Shown piece by piece: positions 57,818-64,000 of a stretch of 64,000 bases of DNA (position 1 is the first letter of the stretch; each line of letters starts with the position of its first letter). The stretch covers positions 310,001 to 374,000 of the forward strand of contig NZ_CP076060.1 in the NCBI RefSeq assembly GCF_018729255.1, written 5' to 3'. The notes beneath the pieces were generated by a model. That model was not told the origin of the DNA. It worked only from the letters and a program-made list of their open reading frames with translations, and made no database searches. Origin of the DNA: Cupriavidus sp. EM10. GTDB taxonomy: Bacteria > Pseudomonadota > Gammaproteobacteria > Burkholderiales > Burkholderiaceae. The position numbers were made by a program, and so were the translations under genes.

Positions 57818-59264
57818 ATGTGGCGCAAGCTCAGGCTGAAGCGCTGGCTGTACCTGATCCATCGCTGGATGGGCATCGCCGGCTGCCTGCTGATCGCGAT
57901 GTGGTTCGGCTCCGGGCTGGTCATGATGTACGTCGGCTTTCCCGGGCTGACCGATGCCGAACGGCTGGCCGGGCTGCCGCGGATCGATCTCTCGCGCGTA
58001 GCCGTTTCGCCAGATTCGGCGATGGCGGGGCCGGGCTCGATGCCTTCCCGCGCAGCCTGAGGCTGGAGATGGCGGGCGACCTGCCGGTCTATCGCATGGT
58101 CGATGTCAAGGGCCGGCCGCATACCGTATCCGCCATTGATGGTCAGGTAATCGCGCAGGTCGACGCCGCCACGGCACAGGCCACCGCGCAACGCTTTGCC
58201 GGCAAGCCCGCGCAGTGGCTGGAGACGGCCGAGCGCGATCAGTGGACCGTGCCGAACGGCCTCAATGCCTGGCGCCCGCTGCACCGTATCGCCATCGACG
58301 ATGGCCGTGGCACAGAACTGTACATATCGGCAAGGACCGGCGAGATCATGCGCGATACCCACCGCGCCGAGCGCTTCTGGAACTGGCTGGGCTCGGTGCC
58401 GCACTGGCTCTACTTCACGCCGATCCGCAAGGATCCGCCGCTCTGGCGCCAGGTGGTGCTGTGGACATCGGGCCCGTGCGTGGCCGTGGCCATCACGGGA
58501 TCTGGATTGGCTGGCTGCGGCTGCGCGTGCGGCGCCGCTTTGCCCACGGCAGCATGGCGGGCACGTCGCCGTATCACGGCTGGATGGCCTGGCACCACGT
58601 GGCCGGACTGGCCGGGGCGCTGTTCCTGCTGTTCTGGCTGATCTCGGGCTGGCTGTCGGTCAATCCGAACCAGTGGTTCAACGGGCGCGGCTTCGATGGC
58701 GCGGCGCTGCAGCGCTACGCCGGCCATACGTCGGCATCGTTCCCGGCACTTGCCTGGCAGGCGCTGGACGAGGGTGTACGTGAAGTGCGCATGACTTGGA
58801 TAGGCGGCAGGCCGGTGTTGCTGATGTCTTCGGAAAACGGCGACATCCGTGCGGTCGATCCCCATGACGGCGCGCCCGTGCAATGGGACCAGGCCGAGTT
58901 GGTGCGCACCGCAGCCAGGCTGTTGCCGGACGCCCGGATCGCATCGCAAATCGTCCAGAACGAGCCCGACGCCTATTGGTACAGCCATCACCATGCGCGC
59001 AAGTTTCCGGTACTGCGCGTGGGTTTCGACGATGCGGACGGCACCTGGGCCTATGTCGATCCGTCGACCGGGCAGGTGGTCGGCCGCAGCGACGACAGCC
59101 GGCGCCTGTACCGCTGGCTGTTCAACGCCGTCCACAGTTATGACCTTGTCACGTTGACGCGGCATCGTCCGCTTTGGGACGCCGTGGTCTGGGCGCTTTC
59201 CATCGTCGGCCTGGTGATGTCAGTGAGCGGCGTGGTCATGGGGTGGCGGCGACTGAGACGCTAG
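57818..59264 (+). CDS. PepSY-domain transmembrane protein (two frameshifts in this sequence)
   Basis: Three frames join into about 482 residues if one G is added at GGGG 58027-58030 and one at GGG 58497-58499 (restoring AITGIWIGWLRLRV). The protein has a first helix with HRWMGIAGCLLIAMWFGSG, a periplasmic PepSY region, then VVLWTSGPCVAVAITGIWIG, HHVAGLAGALFLLFWLISGW and a last helix ending VMGWRRLRR. His residues next to helices (HRW, WHH) resemble PiuB-type iron-regulated membrane proteins, some of which are heme-binding reductases. It starts ten bases after the receptor, so a role in processing the imported ligand is plausible. Confidence 0.82.
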
Positions 59265-59329
59265 GCAGGTACCGACAGGCGGGGATGGCAATGCTGTCAC
59301 GGAATCGTCACACGCGGCGCTTACATTTT

Positions 59330-59356
59330 CGTTCGAACATGCAAAGTGAGCGAACG
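59330..59356 (+). promoter_or_regulatory. Inverted repeat upstream of the DeoR-type regulator gene
   Basis: CGTTCG, 15 bases, then CGAACG, ending eight bases before the regulator start. TTTCGTTCGAAC-type sequences are typical operators of the GlpR/DeoR family, so autoregulation is likely. The mapping is inference. Confidence 0.55.
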
Positions 59357-59363
59357 AGCGTCG

Positions 59364-60131
59364 ATGAGCCTGACCCCGCGGCAACGTGAAATCTTCGGCT
59401 GGCTGAATGATGCCGGCTACCTGAGTACCGAACAACTGGCGAGCCGATTTGGCGTCAGCAGCCAGACCATCCGGCGCGATATCAACGAACTGAGCCTGCA
59501 GGGCCTGGCGCGCCGCATGCACGGCGGGCTGAGCCTGCCGGCCAGCCAGCACAACATCAGCTACCTGCAGCGCAGTACGGCGCACGTCGAGCGCAAGTGG
59601 CGTATTGCCGAGGTGGCGATCGGCATGGTCGAGGCCGATGCCACGGTCTTCCTGGGCTATGGCACCACCGTGGCCGACTTTGCCCGCGCGCTGCCCGACG
59701 ACCTGCCGCTGCGTGTGGTCACCAACAACCTGGGTGCCGTGCATGCCTTGGCGGACAAGCCGCGCATCGAGACGTGGGTGGCCGGTGGGCGCCTGCGCGC
59801 CGGCGATTTCGACGTCATGGGCAGTGCCACATTGGATTTCGTGCGACGTTTTCGGGCGCATGTGGCGATCTGCAGCGCGGCCGGCATCGACGCGGACGGC
59901 ACCTTCTACGAATTCCAGCCCGAAGAGGCCGAGTTGAGCCAGGTGCTGCTGTCGAACAGCCATCTGCGCGTGCTGCTGGCCGACAGCAGCAAGTGCCTGC
60001 GCAACGCGCCCTGCCGCGTGGCCGGGCTGGACCAGATCGATCACCTGTTCACCGACACCGAGGCCTCCGACGCGCTGCCCACGCTGCCGGCCCTGTGCGA
60101 ACGCGCCGGCGTGGTGCTGCACCTGTGCTGA
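59364..60131 (+). CDS. DeoR/GlpR-family transcriptional regulator
   Basis: The start MSLTPRQREIFGWLNDAGYL gives 255 residues. The N-terminal winged helix includes STEQLASRFGVSSQTIRRDI, and the C-terminal DeoRC sugar-phosphate sensor has VEADATVFLGYGTTVADFAR and VVTNNLGAVHALADKP. The sensor's RIETWVAGGRLRAGDFDVMG and LLADSSKCLRNAPC (DSSK) segments are conserved. No sugar genes adjoin it. SulP follows after 175 bases on the same strand. Confidence 0.9.
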   Translation: MSLTPRQREIFGWLNDAGYLSTEQLASRFGVSSQTIRRDINELSLQGLARRMHGGLSLPASQHNISYLQRSTAHVERKWRIAEVAIGMVEADATVFLGYGTTVADFARALPDDLPLRVVTNNLGAVHALADKPRIETWVAGGRLRAGDFDVMGSATLDFVRRFRAHVAICSAAGIDADGTFYEFQPEEAELSQVLLSNSHLRVLLADSSKCLRNAPCRVAGLDQIDHLFTDTEASDALPTLPALCERAGVVLHLC

Positions 60132-60306
60132 GCCCGCAGCGGCGGGCGCGCCTTCCTTCCTGAATCCCGCGGCCTATCTTCGACGCGAACGGCTGCAGCA
60201 GCGCTTCGGCGACCACGTGGCATGCGAGGGCGCCTTGCTTTGGCGCCGCCGGGGCCTATGCTGAATCACACCGGTTTCCGGCGTGTCACAGAACAGAAAA
60301 GGCCCC

Positions 60307-62061
60307 ATGGCATCCACCACGCCCAATCCCAACCCGGCTCACCCCGCCGCCCATGCATCGCACCCGCACTGGCTGCGCTGGCTGCCCGGTCTGGCCATGC
60401 TGCGGAGCTACCAGGCCGCGTGGCTGCCCCGCGACCTGGCCGCCGGGCTGGTGCTGACGACGATGCTGGTGCCGGTGGGCATCGCCTATGCCGAGGCGTC
60501 GGGCGTGCCCGGCGTCTACGGGCTCTACGCGACCATCATCCCGTTGCTGGCCTATGCGCTGTTCGGGCCGAGCCGGATACTGGTGCTGGGGCCCGATTCG
60601 GCACTGGCCGCGCCGATCCTGGCCGTGGTGCTGGCCATGTCCGGCGGCGACCCCATGCGCGCCGTGGCCACCGCCAGCCTGATGGCCATCGTGGCCGGCC
60701 TGTTCTGCGTCGTGCTGGGTCTGCTGCGGCTGGGCTTCATCACCGAACTGCTATCCAAGCCGATTCGCTACGGCTACATGAACGGCATCGCGCTGACGGT
60801 GCTGGTCAGCCAGTTGCCGAAGCTGTTCGCGATTTCGGTCGACGATGCCGGGCCGCTGCGCGAGCTGTGGCAACTGGCGCGGGCCATCGCTGACGGCCAG
60901 ACCCATTGGCCAACCTTCGCGATTGGCGCGGCCAGCCTGGTGGTGATCCTGCTGCTCAAGCGCTTCGAGCGCGTGCCGGGCATCCTGATCGCCGTGGTGC
61001 TGGCCACGCTGGCGGTCAGCGTCCTGCGGCTGGATGCCCAGGGCGTGAAGGTACTGGGCGAGATCCCGCAGGGGCTGCCCATGTTCGCGTTGCCCTGGTT
61101 CAGCGGCGTCGATATCGTGCGGGTCGTGCTGGGCGGCTGCGCGGTGGCGCTGATTGCGTTTGCCGATACCAGCGTGCTGTCGCGCACCTATGCGGCACGC
61201 ACGCATACGCACGTGGATCCGAACCAGGAGATGGTGGGCCTGGGCGTGGCCAATCTGGCGGCCGGGCTGTTCCAGGGGTTTCCGATCAGCAGCAGCGCGT
61301 CGCGCACGCCGGTGGCCGAGGCGGCCGGCGCGCGCACGCAGCTGACCGGGGTGGTGGGCGCCATCGCCGTGGCGGCGCTGCTGCTGGTGGCGCCCAACCT
61401 GCTGCGCTACCTGCCCAACAGCGCGCTGGCCGCCGTGGTCATCGCAGCGGCCATCGGCCTGTTCGAATTCCGCGACTTGCAGCGCATCTATCGCATCCAG
61501 CAATGGGAGTTCTGGCTGTCGATGCTGTGCTTCGCGGCGGTGGCCGTGTTCGGCGCGATTCCCGGCATCTGCCTGGCCGTCGTCATCGCCATCATCGAAT
61601 TCCTGTGGGACGGCTGGCGGCCCCATTTCGCGGTACTGGGCCGGGTGCCGGGCCTGCGCGGCTATCACGACCTGAAGCGCTATCCGCATGCGGCGCTGAT
61701 CGACGGGCTGGTGCTGTTCCGCTGGGACGCGCCGCTGTTCTTCGCCAATGCCGAGCTGTTCCAGCAACGGCTGACGCAAGCCGTGGAAGCGGCGCCGGCG
61801 CCGGTGCGCCGTGTGGTGGTGGCGGCCGAGCCGGTGACCAGCGTCGATGTCACGTCGGCCGACGTGCTGCGGGAACTGGCCCAGAAGCTGGCCGAGCATG
61901 GCGTGGCGCTGCATTTCGCGGAAATGAAGGACCCGGTGCGCGACAAGCTGCGCCGCTTCGAGCTGACGGAGACATTCCCCAACGACTGCTTTCACCCGAC
62001 CGTGGGCAGCGCCGTGGACGACTACCTGACCAGCATCGGCGCCCGGAAACTGGAGGAATGA
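60307..62061 (+). CDS. SulP-family anion transporter with STAS domain
   Basis: The start MASTTPNPNPAHPAAHASHP gives 584 residues. The SulP membrane domain (about 35-430) shows LVLTTMLVPVGIAYAEASGV, YGLYATIIPLLAYALFGPSR, LGPDSALAAPILAVVLAMSG and the QGFPISSSASRTPVAEAAGA motif. A C-terminal STAS domain (about 450-570) follows, with VAAEPVTSVDVTSADVLREL. Sulfate is the usual family substrate; bicarbonate or other anions are possible. Confidence 0.93.
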   Translation: MASTTPNPNPAHPAAHASHPHWLRWLPGLAMLRSYQAAWLPRDLAAGLVLTTMLVPVGIAYAEASGVPGVYGLYATIIPLLAYALFGPSRILVLGPDSALAAPILAVVLAMSGGDPMRAVATASLMAIVAGLFCVVLGLLRLGFITELLSKPIRYGYMNGIALTVLVSQLPKLFAISVDDAGPLRELWQLARAIADGQTHWPTFAIGAASLVVILLLKRFERVPGILIAVVLATLAVSVLRLDAQGVKVLGEIPQGLPMFALPWFSGVDIVRVVLGGCAVALIAFADTSVLSRTYAARTHTHVDPNQEMVGLGVANLAAGLFQGFPISSSASRTPVAEAAGARTQLTGVVGAIAVAALLLVAPNLLRYLPNSALAAVVIAAAIGLFEFRDLQRIYRIQQWEFWLSMLCFAAVAVFGAIPGICLAVVIAIIEFLWDGWRPHFAVLGRVPGLRGYHDLKRYPHAALIDGLVLFRWDAPLFFANAELFQQRLTQAVEAAPAPVRRVVVAAEPVTSVDVTSADVLRELAQKLAEHGVALHFAEMKDPVRDKLRRFELTETFPNDCFHPTVGSAVDDYLTSIGARKLEE

Positions 62062-62075
62062 CGCGGTCCTGCCGA

Positions 62076-62873
62076 TCAGCCCCCGGCGGCGCCCATTGCG
62101 CCGAAGCGCCACGATAGCCGCCGCGCCGCCTGCCTGACCCGCTGCGCCACATCGCTGTCCAGCGCGCTGTCGAAGCTGCCGCTGCTGCCCATCACGGCGA
62201 TCACCAGCGCCAGCGCGCCAGTGTGGTCGAACACCGGGGCGGCCAGCGTGTCGATGCCGGGCACGGGGCGGCTGACGGCGTTGTCGATCCCTTCGTCCCG
62301 GATCTTGCGCCAGCGGGGCGCGGCGGCCTGCCGCGTGGCTGTGTCGACGGTCAACCCGGCCATGCGGATCGCATCCTGCGTCAGCGCCTGCGCCAGCACG
62401 TCGTCGGGCAGGTGGGCCGCGAACGTGCGGCCGATGGCCGTATTGACCATCGACAGCACCGTGCCCACGCGCAGGCTGACGTGCTGCGGGCGCGAGGCTT
62501 CCTCCAGCCGAATCACGGTCGGCCCCAGCGGGCCCAACACCGCCATCGCCACCGACAGGCCGGTGGCATCGGCCAGCGCCACCACCTCCGGCTCGGCCTC
62601 GCGCGTGGGCGACAGGCGCTGCAGGGCCACCAGGCCCATTTCCAGCGCCAGCGGGCCCGCCTCGAAATCGCCATCGGCATTGCGCGCCAGCAGGCCGATC
62701 TTCTGCAGGCTGACCAGATGCGGAAAGGCCTTGGCCGGCGCCATGCCGGCGGCACGCGCCAGGTCGCCCAGTGGCAGTGGCCGGCCCGCATCGGCCAGCG
62801 CATTGAGCAACTGGCCGGTGTTGTCCAGCGACTGGATGCCGCGCTGGGGCTTGTTGTCTTCCACGTCGGTCAT
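62076..62873 (-). CDS. IclR-family regulator, second of a coupled pair
   Basis: The 265 residues have an N-terminal winged helix (RGIQSLDNTGQLLNALADAG, LARAAGMAPAKAFPHLVSLQ) and the IclR effector domain (TGLSVAMAVLGPLGPTVIRL; PVPGIDTLAAPVFDHTGALA). Its ATG overlaps the stop of the preceding IclR gene by four bases. The two proteins are paralogues (QRGIQS..., LLxALADAxRP). The pair sits divergent from an MBL-fold gene, which it may control. Confidence 0.92.
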   Translation of the reverse strand: MTDVEDNKPQRGIQSLDNTGQLLNALADAGRPLPLGDLARAAGMAPAKAFPHLVSLQKIGLLARNADGDFEAGPLALEMGLVALQRLSPTREAEPEVVALADATGLSVAMAVLGPLGPTVIRLEEASRPQHVSLRVGTVLSMVNTAIGRTFAAHLPDDVLAQALTQDAIRMAGLTVDTATRQAAAPRWRKIRDEGIDNAVSRPVPGIDTLAAPVFDHTGALALVIAVMGSSGSFDSALDSDVAQRVRQAARRLSWRFGAMGAAGG

Positions 62874-63646
62874 GTGGGTTCCATTGCCTGGGCGATGTCA
62901 TCGCGGGCGCCACGCAGCGCACGCGCAACCGGGCCTTGCCAGTCGACGTCGATGGCGCCGGTGGAACCGATGGCGGTCAGCACCAGATGCAGCGTGCCAT
63001 CGGCATCGACCAGCGGCAACGCCAGGCTGCTGACGGCAGGGCTGGGCGAATCGATGCTGCGTGCCATGCCGCGCTGGCGCACGGCGGCAAGCTGTTCGAG
63101 GAAGGCGGGCAGGGCGTCGGCCGACGTGGTGGCCTGCTGGCGCCAGATCGGCAGCCAGCGGTCTTCGGGCTGGAACGCGCAATAGGCGCGGCCGGTGGCC
63201 GTGGTGGCCAGCGCCATCACCGTGCCCACGTGCAGGTTGACGTGGAGCGGCGACCCGGCCGGCGCGTAATGGACGATGGTCGGCCCCTGCGGCGTGGGCA
63301 GGCTGATGGCCACGTTCCAGCCGATGGCCGACGCCAGCGCCTGCACGTGCGGCACGGCCGCGCGATAGGCCGGGGTGTGATCGAGATGCAGCATGCCCAG
63401 GCGCAGGGCCAGCGGGCCGGGTTCGTAGCGGCCGTCGAGATGATCGCGCTTGATCAGACCAAGCCGCGTCAGGCTGACCAGGTAGGTGTGCGCCTGGGCC
63501 GGTGCCAGCTGCGCGGCGGCGGCCAGTTCGGCCAGGGCCATCGGCCGGCGCGCATCGGCCAGCGCCTGCAGCAGGCGGCCGCCTACCTCCACGCTCTGGA
63601 TGCCGCGCTGCGTCTTGCCGGCGGATTCGCCTGGAGGTCTTGCCAT
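62870..63646 (-). CDS. IclR-family regulator, first of a coupled pair
   Basis: ATG 63646 gives 258 residues (MARPPGESAGKTQRGIQSVE). The winged helix (LAELAAAAQLAPAQAHTYLV) and effector domain (AIGWNVAISLPTPQGPTIVH; SPSPAVSSLALPLVDADGTL) align along the whole length with the next gene. Overlap of four bases with that gene couples their translation. A palindrome and promoter lie in the divergent region before it. Confidence 0.92.
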   Translation of the reverse strand: MARPPGESAGKTQRGIQSVEVGGRLLQALADARRPMALAELAAAAQLAPAQAHTYLVSLTRLGLIKRDHLDGRYEPGPLALRLGMLHLDHTPAYRAAVPHVQALASAIGWNVAISLPTPQGPTIVHYAPAGSPLHVNLHVGTVMALATTATGRAYCAFQPEDRWLPIWRQQATTSADALPAFLEQLAAVRQRGMARSIDSPSPAVSSLALPLVDADGTLHLVLTAIGSTGAIDVDWQGPVARALRGARDDIAQAMEPT

Positions 63647-63792
63647 GCCTTGCCCGCTGCCCATTCGTCGAAAGAGCCCAATGGTACGCGATGCATCGGC
63701 GTCGGGCGGCCTGTCAGGCGCATGGCGCGGCGCTATCGGGTCGGGGTTTTCCCGGGGCGCGCACGCTGCCACAAGGCCTGGCGGGCAATTTA

Positions 63793-63844
63793 GCAAATAG
63801 CAATCGCATTTGCCATTGACTAAAAATAGCTGTCTTCCTAAGAT
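63793..63844 (+). promoter_or_regulatory. Operator-like palindromes and sigma-70 promoter of the divergent gene
   Basis: GCAAAT-N9-ATTTGC (63793-63813) lies within an outer repeat TTTAG...CTAAA. Overlapping and just downstream is TTGACT-N17-TAAGAT (63816-63821 and 63839-63844), an excellent sigma-70 promoter pointing to the gene at 63909. The palindrome abuts the -35, a usual position for an IclR-type site. Regulator assignment is inference. Confidence 0.65.
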
Positions 63845-63908
63845 TGATTGACGCCGGTCCCCCAGCGCGCCCCCGATTCCATCCCATACAGAAGACAACG
63901 AGGCAGAC

Positions 63909-64000
63909 ATGGCAAAAGCATTCGCATCCCAGGCCGACCTGGAAGCCAAGCAGATCACCTTCACCCAGCTTTCCGAGAACGCCTGGGCCTACACGGCCGA
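63909..64000 (+). CDS. N-terminus of a probable MBL-fold hydrolase (partial)
   Basis: ATG 63909 follows CGAGGCAGAC. The 30 visible codons, MAKAFASQADLEAKQITFTQ then LSENAWAYTAE, look like the start of the MBL-fold metallohydrolases found next to IclR regulators in Burkholderiaceae. No metal motif is reached before the window ends, so the family is a guess from the opening residues and context. Confidence 0.5.
   Translation, partial: MAKAFASQADLEAKQITFTQLSENAWAYTA

Overview
The window is GC-rich, densely coded bacterial chromosome. Gene content and order match the primary chromosome of a betaproteobacterium of the Burkholderiaceae, most like Cupriavidus/Ralstonia. Pointers are the ctaA-ctaB-SCO tail of a cytochrome oxidase cluster, rpoH under a CIRCE element, ftsY divergent from two M16 peptidases then rsmD-coaD-ferredoxin, the lolB-ispE-tRNA-Gln-prs-rplY-pth string, mutM-GTPase-mutY, and the kdsD-lptCAB-rpoN-hpf-ptsN-hprK-rapZ string. 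Species cannot be fixed by eye.

Layout. 1-3.6 kb: heme A synthesis and copper delivery for cytochrome c oxidase. 3.7-4.7 kb: sigma-32 with a perfect CIRCE operator. 4.9-6.9 kb: pirin and YbiB. 6.9-11.1 kb: a nitrate ABC transporter (nrtABD order) headed by an ANTAR regulator; the leader between regulator and transporter carries a textbook -24/-12 promoter, two hexaloop hairpins and an intrinsic terminator. 11.2-12.6 kb: fumarylaceto-/fumarylpyruvate hydrolase plus maleylaceto-/maleylpyruvate isomerase. 12.8-13.4 kb: two tiny paralogous membrane proteins. 13.5-26 kb: housekeeping genes (FtsY, M16 pair, RsmD, CoaD, ferredoxin, Pth, L25, Prs, tRNA-Gln, IspE, LolB, TPR protein). 26-30.5 kb: mutM, a dynamin-like GTPase, mutY. 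30.5-40 kb: LON-substrate-domain protein and the PTS-Ntr/RpoN/Lpt cluster. 40-48.8 kb: K+/H+ antiporter, small regulator, DJ-1 protein, apt, Na/Pi transporter, uvrA. 49-55 kb: MFS transporter, ssb, isochorismatase-like hydrolase, polar amino-acid ABC transporter. 55.3-59.3 kb: a cobalamin riboswitch controlling a TonB-dependent receptor and a PepSY membrane protein. 59.3-64 kb: DeoR regulator, SulP transporter, two translationally coupled IclR regulators, and the start of a divergent MBL-fold gene.

Functional links. The rpoN, ptsN, hpf, hprK and rapZ string supplies nitrogen/carbon signalling, and the nitrate operon in the same window carries a sigma-54 promoter. Its transcript would start just before the first ANTAR hairpin, so nitrogen status (initiation) and nitrate (antitermination) could be combined. 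The B12 riboswitch suggests the downstream 'siderophore-type' receptor takes up a corrinoid, or something used with one.

Quality caveat. At least ten sites in conserved genes, including coaD and uvrA, look like single-base losses, nearly all in homopolymers. This pattern fits sequencing or assembly error rather than gene decay. I therefore annotate these genes as whole CDSs with a frameshift noted.
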